A stretch of DNA of 64,000 nucleotides from Yersinia entomophaga (GTDB lineage Bacteria > Pseudomonadota > Gammaproteobacteria > Enterobacterales > Enterobacteriaceae), in NCBI RefSeq assembly GCF_001656035.1, contig NZ_CP010029.1, positions 172,410-236,409 on the forward strand. Direction: 5' to 3'. The position numbers were made by a program, and so were the translations under genes. The notes under the pieces were generated by a model. The model was not told the DNA's origin. It searched no databases and saw only the letters and a program-made list of their open reading frames with translations. This document shows, piece after piece, positions 9,167-18,647 of this stretch (position 1 is its first letter; every line of letters starts with the position of its first letter).

Positions 9167-10477
9167 ATGGAAAAACAACAGCCAACCCTCACACTGCGGG
9201 TGCTAAACAGCGACAAATTGGAAAGTGGTAAAGCGGCCAGCTGCCTGTTCGATATTCAGGGGGGCCGAGTCGGCAGTGGCAGCAGCAATTTGTGGTCGAT
9301 TCAGGATCAAATGTCCTCGGTTGATGGCGCTCAGTTTGCCGTGGAATGGCAGGATGGCGCGTTCTGCCTGCGCGTTTTGGGGCAACCGGTCATGGTTAAT
9401 CAGGCCAGCTTAACCCGCGATGCTGGTTTTATCCGCCTACAGGCGGGGGACAAAATTAACGTTGGCATGTTAGCCATGAGCTGTCACATCGGTCATACGC
9501 TGGCCGATCGGCAAGATCCGCTGACGTTATCTCCTGAATCATTGGTTTCCAGCTATAGCAATCCGCTGGAGGCGATGATGGAAGGAGGCGAACCGCCGCG
9601 CGGTGCAGAAGCGCCTTATCAGGGTAATCTGGCCGCGACTGTTTCCAACGACTTTAGTCAGGATCCGCTGCGTATTTTACAAAGTGAGAGCCTGACGACG
9701 TTAACGCAGTCGCCCGCGACCGACCCCGATGCCAGTCAATCCCTACAGCAGGATCGCTACAGCAGCCCTCTGTTTTCTTCACCGCTATCAGATACCGCCA
9801 AGGACAGTGCCATGGATCAGGAATTTATCGACCTGCCTCATATCAACCGCCTTACCGCCATTGATCAATCAGAAACGTTGGAAATGCGTGAGCAACAGCA
9901 CGTCGCTATGACCCCGCTGATGCGTGGCATTGATGCGCAATTGCCGATTAATAATAGCCAGGAAGCCCATGATTTTCTGGAGGAAATCGGCAAAACAATG
10001 AAAGCGGCCATCGACGGCTTATTGGCGTTACAGCAGGTGCAGCACGGATTATCGGATAAACATTTGCGTCCGATTGAGGATAACCCGCTACGGCTGAATC
10101 TGGATTACGACACCACGATGAATGTGCTGTTTGCCGATCAGAAAAGCCCGGTGCATCTGGCCGCACCGGCGGCGGTGGCGGAGAGCCTGAATAATGTCCG
10201 TTTACACCATCAGGCTAATCAGGCGGCAATTGGAGCGGCGTTGGCAACCATGCTGGACGCGTTTTCACCGCAGCATTTGCTGGCGCGTTTTGCGCATTAT
10301 CGTCGCAGCAATGAACGGCAGGAAATGGACGCCGCCTGGGCGTGGGAGATGTACAACAGCTATTACCAGGAATTGGCCTCCAGCCGTCAGCAAGGCTTTG
10401 AGAAACTGTTTTGGGAAGTTTATGCGCAATCTTATGACCGCGCCTTACGTCAGGGATTGCAGGAGAGCGCGCAATGA
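9167..10477 (+). CDS. tagH: T6SS FHA-domain protein (TagH/Fha)
   Basis: This 436-residue protein has an FHA-like domain at about residues 1-105 and a C-terminal domain typical of T6SS Fha proteins (about 250-436; LRLNLDYDTTMNVLF, SPQHLLARF, EKLFWEVYAQSYDRAL). Residues 120-240 look disordered. In species with a PpkA/PppA kinase-phosphatase pair, Fha reads a phosphothreonine to trigger assembly. Here the FHA core is weak: the usual serine and histidine of the phosphopeptide site read SVDGAQF. No ppkA or pppA is present, so it probably works as a scaffold without phospho-control. The stop overlaps tssJ by four bases. Confidence 0.85.
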   Translation: MEKQQPTLTLRVLNSDKLESGKAASCLFDIQGGRVGSGSSNLWSIQDQMSSVDGAQFAVEWQDGAFCLRVLGQPVMVNQASLTRDAGFIRLQAGDKINVGMLAMSCHIGHTLADRQDPLTLSPESLVSSYSNPLEAMMEGGEPPRGAEAPYQGNLAATVSNDFSQDPLRILQSESLTTLTQSPATDPDASQSLQQDRYSSPLFSSPLSDTAKDSAMDQEFIDLPHINRLTAIDQSETLEMREQQHVAMTPLMRGIDAQLPINNSQEAHDFLEEIGKTMKAAIDGLLALQQVQHGLSDKHLRPIEDNPLRLNLDYDTTMNVLFADQKSPVHLAAPAAVAESLNNVRLHHQANQAAIGAALATMLDAFSPQHLLARFAHYRRSNERQEMDAAWAWEMYNSYYQELASSRQQGFEKLFWEVYAQSYDRALRQGLQESAQ

Positions 10478-11016
10478 CACGCATCGCGAGTCATTCACTG
10501 GCCGTGTTGTTGCTGGTTCTGTTATTGCCGGGATGCAGTAGCACTTGGGAAGCGACGAAAAAAGTTGGTCAGGTGATGTGGGATCCCAGTATTCCCGTGG
10601 GTGTGAAGGACGATCAGCCTTCAACGGTGCAAATCACTCTGCTGGCCGAAGCGGATATTAACCCCAATGACAGTGGCGAAGCTGCGCCGCTGGAGATTCA
10701 GGTGATTTATCTGAGCGAAGATTCCAAATTATTGGCCGCCGATGACGATCAGCTAACCAGCGAAGAATTAGAAAAAGTGTTGGGCAAAAACTACATCGAC
10801 CATCAGGACTACACCCTGTTGCCCGGTCAGTACAAACCTTTGCCGCCGATTAAGTTGAAAGCAGAGAACCGTTATCTCGGCGTTGTCGGTCATTACACCG
10901 ACGCGGAAAAAGCCGAATGGAAAAAAATTATTCGTATCGACGGCGTTGGGCACAACTACCAGGTGTTAGTGCATGTTCGGGCGAACGAAATTGATCTCAG
11001 GAAAGAGGAAGAATAG
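10474..11016 (+). CDS. tssJ: T6SS outer-membrane lipoprotein TssJ
   Basis: This 180-residue protein has a lipoprotein signal peptide ending LLLPGCSS, so Cys21 should be lipidated. The mature part has the TssJ two-sheet layout, including STVQITLLAEADINPND, APLEIQVIYLSED and a conserved GHYTDAEKAEWKKII block. TssJ anchors the TssL-TssM complex to the outer membrane through its L1-2 loop. It starts inside the tagH stop (ATGA) and ends two bases before tssK. Confidence 0.93.
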   Translation: MTRIASHSLAVLLLVLLLPGCSSTWEATKKVGQVMWDPSIPVGVKDDQPSTVQITLLAEADINPNDSGEAAPLEIQVIYLSEDSKLLAADDDQLTSEELEKVLGKNYIDHQDYTLLPGQYKPLPPIKLKAENRYLGVVGHYTDAEKAEWKKIIRIDGVGHNYQVLVHVRANEIDLRKEEE

Positions 11017-11018
11017 CG

Positions 11019-12365
11019 ATGCCAACCAAGAATCGCGTGATTTGGCGAGAAGGGCTATTTATCAAGCCGCAGCATTTCCAGCAGCAACAGCGCCATAACG
11101 ACTATGTGTTGCACAGTCTTTTATCTTCATTAATGGACTATGGCTACGGATTTCGGTCGTTAGTATTGAATCACGAATTATTAAAACTGGGGCGCGTGGG
11201 CATTACTTCAGCCAGCGGTACGCTGCCGGACGGCTCGGTATTTGATATTCCGAATCAGGATCACACCCCAAAACCTTTGGATGTGAACAATCTGAATGAC
11301 GCCGCCAGTCGTGATATTTATCTGGCGTTGCCGATGCAAAACGACGCAATAAACGAAGTGGCCAACGCGCAAAGCAGCGGAGTAGGCGCTGTTCGATATC
11401 AAGAGCGCAGCGATAGCGTGCGAGACTTGCATACTCAGGGCGGCGATGTGAGCGACCTGGCATTAGCGCAGTTAGCGCCACGTTTGATGCAAGGTTCCGA
11501 AGATCTCAGCGCTTTTACCGTTTTGCCGCTGTGTCGCATCAAGGAAAGGCGTCCAGACGGAGCCATTGTTTTAGACGCGGAGTTTATTCCAACCTGCACT
11601 TCGATTTCGGTTTCTCCTGAACTCAAACGCTTTATGGATGAAGTTGAGGGAACGCTGGTAGAACGCGCCAAACTATTGGCTAAGCGTATCGGTTCCCCCG
11701 GCCAGCAAGGGATTGCGGACGTGGCCGAATTTATGATGCTGCAATTGTTTAACCGCGTGCAGCCATTGTTCACCCACAGTGCCTATCTCTCCACGTTACA
11801 TCCGCAAGAGTTCTACTGCCAATTGGTGCAAACCTGCGGCGAGCTGAGAACCTTTACCGATGAGTCGCGTCTGGCCGGTATTTTCCCGGTGTATAACCAC
11901 GATAATCTGACGGACAGTTTTGTTCCGCTGATGTTGGCGATGCGTCAGGCGCTCAGTACCGTTCTGACGCCGCGCGCCATATCAATTCAACTGATGGTGC
12001 AGGCTCACGGCATTCGGGTGGCAACGATTAACGACCGCGATCTGCTGCGTAGCGCCGATTTCGTGTTGGCTATTCGGGCACAGATTCCACAGGAACAACT
12101 GCGTCGCCAGTTTATTCAGCAAACTAAAATCACTTCCCTGGAAAAAATCCGCGATCTGGTCAGCGTCCAGCTTCCGGGCGTGCCGCTGGTGGCGTTATCT
12201 GCTGCGCCGCGTCAGTTGCCTTACCATTCTGGATACACCTATTTCATGCTGGATCAGCAAAGTCAGGCCTGGAAAGACATTCAGCAAAGTAATGCCATTG
12301 CGTTCCACGTATCCGGCGACTTCCCAGAGCTGGATATGCAGTTCTGGGCGATCAGGAGCAGCTAA
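11019..12365 (+). CDS. tssK: T6SS baseplate-membrane connector TssK
   Basis: This 448-residue TssK begins VIWREGLFIKPQHFQQQQRHNDY, close to the invariant family start (W.EGmfl.PQHFQ). It continues with LALPMQND, the FMDEVEGTLVERAKLLAKRI stretch and a C-terminal domain ending PGVPLVALSAAPRQLPYHSGYTYFMLD. TssK resembles phage receptor-binding proteins and links the TssFG wedge to TssL and TssM. Intact and of normal length. Confidence 0.95.
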   Translation: MPTKNRVIWREGLFIKPQHFQQQQRHNDYVLHSLLSSLMDYGYGFRSLVLNHELLKLGRVGITSASGTLPDGSVFDIPNQDHTPKPLDVNNLNDAASRDIYLALPMQNDAINEVANAQSSGVGAVRYQERSDSVRDLHTQGGDVSDLALAQLAPRLMQGSEDLSAFTVLPLCRIKERRPDGAIVLDAEFIPTCTSISVSPELKRFMDEVEGTLVERAKLLAKRIGSPGQQGIADVAEFMMLQLFNRVQPLFTHSAYLSTLHPQEFYCQLVQTCGELRTFTDESRLAGIFPVYNHDNLTDSFVPLMLAMRQALSTVLTPRAISIQLMVQAHGIRVATINDRDLLRSADFVLAIRAQIPQEQLRRQFIQQTKITSLEKIRDLVSVQLPGVPLVALSAAPRQLPYHSGYTYFMLDQQSQAWKDIQQSNAIAFHVSGDFPELDMQFWAIRSS

Positions 12366-12367
12366 CC

Positions 12368-13135
12368 ATGAGCGAAATCGCACCGAATATTGCGTCATTA
12401 TTTGATGAGCCGGAAGCCGCGCCGACGACTCGCCAGTACCAATTGGAGCTGCGCGGCGAAAGTTTGAACCCGATGGTAGATGCCGCTACGCCACTGCTGG
12501 GTATGGTGATGCGCCTGAAAAATATGGCTAATCAGGCGTTGCCGGAGCAGCTTTATCAGCAGGTGGTGACGGATATTCGCGCCATCGAACAGTTTTTACA
12601 GACCAAAGGCTATGAGCCGGGTGCCATTGTCTCTTTCCGCTACATGCTGTGTACCTTCATCGATGAAACCGCTTTGGGACACGGCTGGAATAGTCAAAAC
12701 GGTTGGTTACAGCAATCGCTGTTGGTGCAGTTTCACAACGAAACCTGGGGGGGAGAAAAAATCTATGTGTTGCTGGAACGCCTGATGGGCGAACCGCAGC
12801 GTTACAAGGATTTGTTGGAATTCATCTATCTGTGTTTCTGTCTTGGCTACCGAGGGCGCTATAAGGTCAGTGCGCCGCAGGGGGATGAATTTGAACGTTT
12901 ATTCAGACGGTTACATCACCAATTGCATGAAATGCGCGGCGATGCGCCGCCGACGGTATTACACCTCAACGCCGGAGAGTCTTCCGGCCGTTATCGGTTA
13001 AGCAAGCGCTTAACTATCAAACATTTACTGTGGGGCGGATTAGGGCTGTTAGCGCTGGTCTACGGGTTTTATCTGATTCGTTTACACGATCAAACCCAAG
13101 ATATCTTGCAGCAGCTAAACAACTTATTGAGCTAA
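12368..13135 (+). CDS. tssL: T6SS inner-membrane protein TssL (DotU-like)
   Basis: This 255-residue DotU-family protein has a cytoplasmic domain (about 1-205) that includes FRYMLCTFIDETALGHGWN and the LLEFIYLCFCLGYRGRY block. One C-terminal transmembrane segment follows near residues 220-240 (LLWGGLGLLALVYGFYLI). It has no OmpA/peptidoglycan-binding extension. Cell-wall anchoring of this system, if any, must therefore come from an accessory protein. With TssM and TssJ it forms the trans-envelope complex. Confidence 0.94.
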   Translation: MSEIAPNIASLFDEPEAAPTTRQYQLELRGESLNPMVDAATPLLGMVMRLKNMANQALPEQLYQQVVTDIRAIEQFLQTKGYEPGAIVSFRYMLCTFIDETALGHGWNSQNGWLQQSLLVQFHNETWGGEKIYVLLERLMGEPQRYKDLLEFIYLCFCLGYRGRYKVSAPQGDEFERLFRRLHHQLHEMRGDAPPTVLHLNAGESSGRYRLSKRLTIKHLLWGGLGLLALVYGFYLIRLHDQTQDILQQLNNLLS

Positions 13136-13145
13136 GGAAGGCCAA

Positions 13146-15746
13146 ATGATCCGCATAGATTTACCCACATTAGTTAATCGCCTCAATCCCATCGCGAAAC
13201 ATGCGCTGGAAACGGCCGCCGCCCACTGTGTCAGCGAGCAGGAAATCGAAATTACGGTTTCTCAGGTGTTGCTGCAATTGCTGAATACGCCGTTGAGTGA
13301 TGTGCGTTTAATTATCAATAAAGCTGAAATCGACCAAGATAGCTTGAGGGAACAGTTGGACACCCGCGTTCCCAGTCATCAGGTAGTGACTCAGTCTTAC
13401 CCAAGCTTTTCACCGCTATTGATCGAGTGGTTGCAGGATAGCTGGCTGCTGTCCTCCACGGAAATGGATCACGGCGAAATGCGCAGCGGGGTCATGCTGA
13501 TGACTTTGCTGATGAGCCCGGCGCGCTATCTTTCCGCACGTGCCGCTCAATTATTGGCTCCGGTAAACCGCGAGTTATTAAGGCAAAACTTTAGTCAGTG
13601 GACGACGGATTCCGCAGAAACTCAGGTTGTTTCTCTTGCGGCAGGCCAAACCTCTGCCGTTCAACCTAACGGTGAAAGTTTGTTAGCCCGTTACGCCAGC
13701 AACATGACCGAACAGGCGCGCAGCGGCAAGCTTGATCCGGTGCTGTGTCGCGATGAAGAAATCGATCTGATGATCGATATTCTGTGCCGTCGCCGCAAAA
13801 ACAACCCGATTGTGGTAGGGGAAGCCGGCGTAGGGAAAAGCGCGTTGATCGAAGGACTGGCGCTGCGAATTGTGGCCGAGCAAGTGCCGCAAAAATTGTT
13901 GAGTGCGGAATTGATGACGCTGGATCTGGGCGCGCTGCAAGCGGGCGCGGCGGTGAAAGGGGAGTTTGAGAAACGCTTCAAAGGCATTATGGCGGAAGTT
14001 AGGCAGTCTGAAACGCCCATTATTCTGTTTATTGATGAAGCCCATACCTTGATTGGCGCAGGTAATCAGCAAGGTGGTCTGGATATTTCCAACCTGCTGA
14101 AACCGGCGCTAGCGCGCGGTGAATTGAAAACCATCGCCGCTACGACCTGGAGCGAATACAAAAAGTATTTTGAGAAAGATGCCGCGCTGTCTCGCCGTTT
14201 TCAGCTGGTTAAAGTTTCCGAACCGAGCGCCGCCGAGGCCACCGTGATTCTGCGCGGTTTACGCACCATTTATGAAAAAGCCCACGGCGTACTGATTGAC
14301 GACGAAGCGCTACAGGCGGCTTCTACGCTCAGCGATCGTTATTTATCTGGCCGCCAGTTACCGGATAAGGCCATTGATGTGCTGGATACAGCCTGTGCCC
14401 GCGTAGCGATCAATTTGACCAGTGCGCCGCGAGAGGTTTCGGCTTTACAGACTGAATTGCACCAGCTAGCTATGGAAATCCAGATGCTGGAGCGCGAGCT
14501 GCATATTGGGCTGAGTGACGATAGTGAACGCCTGGCAACGTTACTGACTCAGCGGGAAGAGATTGACGCCCGTCGATTGGCGCTGATGGCAAGCTGGCAG
14601 CAGCAGCAACAGTTGGTTGAGCAAATTGTTGCACTGCGCAGCATTCTACTGGAACAAGACGATATTACCGCCGATGAACGAGCGGAATTAGTGCGTTTGG
14701 GTCATGAACTGGATTCATTGCAACAGGTGCAGTCGCTGGTTTCTCCTCATGTCAGCAAATCCCAGGTTGCGGCGGTGATTGCCGAATGGACCGGCGTGCC
14801 GCTGAATCGTTTGTCCCAAAGTGAGCTGGCGGTTGTGACTGAGCTGCCACTTTATCTGGAAAAGCAGATCAAAGGGCAGGATACCGCCATTGCTTATTTG
14901 CATCGTCATTTGTTGACCGCTCGCGCCGATTTACGCCGCCCCGGCCGTCCTCTGGGCGCTTTCCTGTTGGTTGGGCCAAGTGGGGTAGGTAAAACCGAAA
15001 CCGTACTGCAAATTTCAGACTTATTGTTCGGTGGCCAGCGTTATCTGACCACCATCAATATGTCTGAGTTTCAGGAAAAACACACCGTATCCCGCCTGAT
15101 TGGTTCTCCTCCAGGCTACGTGGGCTATGGCGAAGGCGGCGTATTGACCGAAGCCATTCGTCAGAAACCTTATTCGGTTGTGTTGCTGGATGAAGTGGAA
15201 AAAGCGCATCCAGACGTTCTCAATCTGTTCTATCAGGCTTTCGATAAAGGTGAGCTGGCCGACGGCGAAGGGCGGATTATTGATTGCAAAAACGTGGTGT
15301 TCTTCCTGACTTCCAATCTCGGCTATCAAACCATCGTCGATAACGTCGCTGATGCGGATTCCATCAACGATCTGCTGTATCCCGAACTGGCTGCTTTCTT
15401 TAAACCGGCGCTGCTGGCGCGTATGGAAGTGATTCCGTATTTGCCGCTGGGACGTGAAACCCTGCTGGCGATTATTGCCAGTAAATTGCAGCGGTTGGAT
15501 AACTTGTTGCGTCAACGATTTAACGCCGAAGTCGTGATTGACGATGCGGTTACGGAAGAAATCTTGCTGCGGACCACTCGCGCCGAAAACGGTGCGCGCA
15601 TGTTGGAGTCCATTATTGATGGCGTCCTGCTACCGCCGGTCTCTTTGTTATTACTGCAAAAAATGGCGGCGGGAAGTGACATTGGCTTTATTCGTATCGC
15701 AGTAGACGGACACAGCTTTGTTGCAGAGGTAGAGGACAAGGTATGA
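13146..15746 (+). CDS. clpV: T6SS sheath-recycling ATPase ClpV (TssH)
   Basis: This 866-residue class I AAA+ ATPase of the ClpB type extracts TssC from contracted sheaths so they can be reused. It has an N-terminal TssC-binding domain (about 1-160), a first ATPase domain with Walker [10 protein letters not shown] near residue 226 and Walker B ILFIDEAH near 293, a middle coiled coil (about 430-540), and a second ATPase domain with GPSGVGKTE near 608 and VVLLDEVEK near 677. No lesion is visible. The stop overlaps the next start (ATGA). Confidence 0.96.
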   Translation: MIRIDLPTLVNRLNPIAKHALETAAAHCVSEQEIEITVSQVLLQLLNTPLSDVRLIINKAEIDQDSLREQLDTRVPSHQVVTQSYPSFSPLLIEWLQDSWLLSSTEMDHGEMRSGVMLMTLLMSPARYLSARAAQLLAPVNRELLRQNFSQWTTDSAETQVVSLAAGQTSAVQPNGESLLARYASNMTEQARSGKLDPVLCRDEEIDLMIDILCRRRKNNPIVVGEAGVGKSALIEGLALRIVAEQVPQKLLSAELMTLDLGALQAGAAVKGEFEKRFKGIMAEVRQSETPIILFIDEAHTLIGAGNQQGGLDISNLLKPALARGELKTIAATTWSEYKKYFEKDAALSRRFQLVKVSEPSAAEATVILRGLRTIYEKAHGVLIDDEALQAASTLSDRYLSGRQLPDKAIDVLDTACARVAINLTSAPREVSALQTELHQLAMEIQMLERELHIGLSDDSERLATLLTQREEIDARRLALMASWQQQQQLVEQIVALRSILLEQDDITADERAELVRLGHELDSLQQVQSLVSPHVSKSQVAAVIAEWTGVPLNRLSQSELAVVTELPLYLEKQIKGQDTAIAYLHRHLLTARADLRRPGRPLGAFLLVGPSGVGKTETVLQISDLLFGGQRYLTTINMSEFQEKHTVSRLIGSPPGYVGYGEGGVLTEAIRQKPYSVVLLDEVEKAHPDVLNLFYQAFDKGELADGEGRIIDCKNVVFFLTSNLGYQTIVDNVADADSINDLLYPELAAFFKPALLARMEVIPYLPLGRETLLAIIASKLQRLDNLLRQRFNAEVVIDDAVTEEILLRTTRAENGARMLESIIDGVLLPPVSLLLLQKMAAGSDIGFIRIAVDGHSFVAEVEDKV

Positions 15747-16543
15747 AACAGCGGCTAAAAAGCGTATTGGCGCTATTGGATAACGACACCATTGAGCAAC
15801 TGATACACCACTTTTTGCAGGTTAATCATCGTCGGCAACGTTTTGATGCTTTGCTGGTTACCATGCTGAACGTCAATGAAAGTCGTCTCGATTGTTACAG
15901 CCTACCTCGGCAGGACGAGCGCGCGACGCTGAAACTCGACGTTCAAATTGATGAAATCAACCATCCGCTGGTACAGGTTTTACGTAACGGCGTCCCCGCA
16001 GTGTGGGATTCCTTACAGCGCGGTGTGCGTATCGAAAACGCCGATTTTCGCGGTTTTGTGCAAGAACTGCCCAGCGCCTGTGGTTTGTACGCGCTGCCGT
16101 TGTTCAACTGCAACGGTCAGGCCTGCGGCGTGGTGGCGGTATTTGCCGAAAACATTGAGCACTACACCCTCGCCAACGGCATGTTTAGCATTTACTGCCA
16201 TATTTTCCAGCATCGTTTGAATAAATTGCAGGAACTGGAACAGCAGCGAGCGCAACTGCGACAGATTCGCGAAGTATTCAAAGCGCAGCAGCAACGACAA
16301 AAGCAGCTGGATGAGTTGCTGGTCTCCCTCAGCACATCGGATAACAACCTGTCTCCGGCAGGTTTATCTAACGATTACAGCAAAATAGACGATCTGACCG
16401 AAGCGGTGGAAGAGTTTGAATGCACCATTTTGCGTCAGCGTCAGCGCATGTACGGCACGGATAAAAAACGCATCGCCGCCAGCCTGAATATGGCACCACG
16501 CACGCTCGCCTATAAGTTGGCTAAGTATCGGTTTCAGTTATGA
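15743..16543 (+). CDS. GAF / Fis-type HTH regulator lacking the AAA+ domain (VasH-like position)
   Basis: This 266-residue protein has a GAF-like sensor domain (about 20-150; FDALLVTMLNVNESRLDCYSL, LYALPLFNCNGQACGVVAVF) and a glutamine-rich coiled coil (about 150-200). A C-terminal Fis-type helix-turn-helix (about 237-266; DKKRIAASLNMAPRTLAYKL) ends the protein. VasH, which usually sits next to clpV, has the same ends around an AAA+ domain that drives sigma-54 polymerase. Here no Walker A or GAFTGA loop is present. The gene overlaps both neighbours by four bases (ATGA), so it is an intact operon member and not a decayed one. It may be a DNA-binding modulator or antagonist; its targets are unknown. 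Confidence 0.75.
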   Translation: MKQRLKSVLALLDNDTIEQLIHHFLQVNHRRQRFDALLVTMLNVNESRLDCYSLPRQDERATLKLDVQIDEINHPLVQVLRNGVPAVWDSLQRGVRIENADFRGFVQELPSACGLYALPLFNCNGQACGVVAVFAENIEHYTLANGMFSIYCHIFQHRLNKLQELEQQRAQLRQIREVFKAQQQRQKQLDELLVSLSTSDNNLSPAGLSNDYSKIDDLTEAVEEFECTILRQRQRMYGTDKKRIAASLNMAPRTLAYKLAKYRFQL

Positions 16544-17196
16544 AAAAGTTGATATTAACAGCCACATTGATATTGGCTTGCAGCCACAGTCTGATGGCTG
16601 CAGAAGATGTACCTACCGTTACCCAACAATCACCTCAGTTATCGGCGCTGACTCAGTGTCGCAATGAGCCGTCTCCCTTGGTTCGACTAGCTTGTTACGA
16701 TCAGGCCAGCAGTCCGGTTGGCGTAACCGATGACCGAATGATGGGGCCGGGTTGGCGTCGTGCCATGGTGCAGGAAAAAGGGCGGGAGGCACATTCCCTG
16801 GCTTTTCTGACCCGCCAGTCCGCTGGCAACAATCCGACCGTGATTATCACCACGCCGGCGATAGGAATGCCGCCTCCGCGTCCGGTTCTGATGTTTAGCT
16901 GTATCGATAACATCACCCGCATGCAGGTGGCACTGGTTGCGCCGCAAAAGGAAGGCGAAGGCGCGCTCACCTTTGTTACCGACCGCACTAAATTCGATAC
17001 CGAATGGTTTGTTCGCGAAGAGGGTTTCCTGCTGGAAGCCAGTCGCGGGCTGGCCGGTATTGATGAAATCAAACGACTGCTGGATGGAGAAACCTTGGCC
17101 ATCAGCTCAAAACAAGGGGCGGCAGTGCGGCTGACCTTCAACATTTCCTCGCTGGCAGAGGCGATCAAGCCACTGCGCAGCGCTTGTCATTGGTGA
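16540..17196 (+). CDS. tagO: T6SS-associated periplasmic protein TagO/VasI
   Basis: This 218-residue protein has an N-terminal signal peptide (MKKLILTATLILACSHSLMA) and then the VasI/TagO pattern. A cysteine pair appears in QCRNEPSPLVRLACYDQ, and SCIDNITRMQVALV and a C-terminal VRLTFNISSLAEAIKPLR follow. The LAC in the signal peptide is a poor lipobox, so I expect a soluble periplasmic form. The family accompanies T6SS clusters, but its role is not settled. It overlaps the regulator by four bases and precedes tssA by seven. Confidence 0.8.
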   Translation: MKKLILTATLILACSHSLMAAEDVPTVTQQSPQLSALTQCRNEPSPLVRLACYDQASSPVGVTDDRMMGPGWRRAMVQEKGREAHSLAFLTRQSAGNNPTVIITTPAIGMPPPRPVLMFSCIDNITRMQVALVAPQKEGEGALTFVTDRTKFDTEWFVREEGFLLEASRGLAGIDEIKRLLDGETLAISSKQGAAVRLTFNISSLAEAIKPLRSACHW

Positions 17197-17203
17197 AGTT
17201 GAT

Positions 17204-18616
17204 ATGAATGCTATCGCCCAACATCCCTGGCGGAATTTGCTGCTAGCCCCGTTAGCCGACGGGCGCGCAGCGCTGGCGCTCAAAGACGATAACCCGCGCT
17301 GGGAGTTTATCGACGGCGAAATGGTGAAGCTGGGTTCGCTTACCCACGCCAGTCTGAATATTGCTGAATTGCAGCAGCAGGCGATGACGCTGCTGTCCGA
17401 AGAAAGCAAAGACATGCGCTTACTGACCCACCTGTTGCGTACTTTGCAGCACGGTGGCGAACCGCAGAATATCTTGCTGGCGATGCAATTGCTTTGTGAT
17501 TACGTCAGCCATTTTTGGGCCGAAGCCTGGCCGCACAATGGTTTGCATAAACGCCGTTTGGCACAGCAGATCGTTAAACGTTTCGACGCCGCAGCCAGTC
17601 TTTTTAGCCAACGAGCCACCGGTGAACAACGGCTGGAAGCTTTAGGGCAACTGGCGCGACTGGCACAGTGTTGGCACGAAAGTGAGCCTCAATTGGCGAA
17701 AGAAGTGGATGAGCTGAGTTTCCCCTATCGCTATCAGCCAGAACCTCAGGTTGCGGATACACCGCAGACCAGCAGCCCGTCTTTATCCAGCGGCAGCGCG
17801 CCGGTTTCTTCTGTCGATGCGCCGGTTACGGAAGCGCCGATTGCCAGCGTCACGGTGGACAGTTCCAGCGATCGTGCGTGGCGGCAAACGCTGCTGAAAG
17901 TGGCGGATTTGCTGTGTGAACGCCATCCGGACAGCGACAGCGGCTACCGACTCCGACGCCACGCGGTCTTTAGCACTATCACCACGCCGCCTCAGTCTCA
18001 GAGCGATGGCCGCACGCCGCTGGCCGCCGTTTCAGCGGATCGCACCGCCAGCTATCAGGCTGCGTTACCGGCAGCCGATTTAGCGCTGTGGCAGCAAATC
18101 GAGCAAAGCCTGACGCTGGCTCCTTATTGGCTGGACGGGCATTTTCTGTCGGCGCAGGTGGCTGAACGTTTGGGTTATCCGCTGGTGGCGCAGGCGATTC
18201 AAAGCGAGCTTCGCGCTTTCCTGGCTCGCCTGCCTGCCCTGCGGGAACTGAGCTTTACCGATAAAACCCCGTTTCTCTCTGTGGAAACCGCCGCTTGGTT
18301 GCAACCGCAGGAAACGACGGTAACTACCGGTAGCGCCCGTGAGGATCAGAATGATATCTGGCAGTGCTATGAGCAACAGGGATTGGAAGCGGCTCTGGCT
18401 GCGGTTGATCAACAGCAACAGCAACAAACTGAACCTCGGGATCGTTTCTATAGCCAGTTGCTTAGTGCGCAATTATTGGAAAAGGCCGGGCTGGCGGCAA
18501 TGGCGCAACAGCAGTATCAGAGCCTTTATTTGGCAGGGAAACAGTTGTCATTACCGGAGTGGGAGCCTTCGCTCTTTGCCGGGTTATCAGAAAAACAGCG
18601 GCGGCAGAACTCATGA
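17204..18616 (+). CDS. tssA: T6SS assembly protein TssA
   Basis: This 470-residue protein has an ImpA N-terminal domain (about 1-130; FAL-type core LAPLADGRAALALKDDNPRWEFIDGEMVKLGS). A proline/serine-rich linker (about 175-220) and a C-terminal TssA/VasJ domain follow (DLALWQQIEQSLTLAPYWLDGHFL onward). TssA primes baseplate-membrane docking and coordinates growth of tube and sheath. The class with a VasJ C-terminus stays at the sheath's distal end or baseplate. It is intact and 31 bases upstream of tssM. Confidence 0.88.
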   Translation: MNAIAQHPWRNLLLAPLADGRAALALKDDNPRWEFIDGEMVKLGSLTHASLNIAELQQQAMTLLSEESKDMRLLTHLLRTLQHGGEPQNILLAMQLLCDYVSHFWAEAWPHNGLHKRRLAQQIVKRFDAAASLFSQRATGEQRLEALGQLARLAQCWHESEPQLAKEVDELSFPYRYQPEPQVADTPQTSSPSLSSGSAPVSSVDAPVTEAPIASVTVDSSSDRAWRQTLLKVADLLCERHPDSDSGYRLRRHAVFSTITTPPQSQSDGRTPLAAVSADRTASYQAALPAADLALWQQIEQSLTLAPYWLDGHFLSAQVAERLGYPLVAQAIQSELRAFLARLPALRELSFTDKTPFLSVETAAWLQPQETTVTTGSAREDQNDIWQCYEQQGLEAALAAVDQQQQQQTEPRDRFYSQLLSAQLLEKAGLAAMAQQQYQSLYLAGKQLSLPEWEPSLFAGLSEKQRRQNS

Positions 18617-18647
18617 CAGCCACGATGCGACACAGGAATGTTAATCA

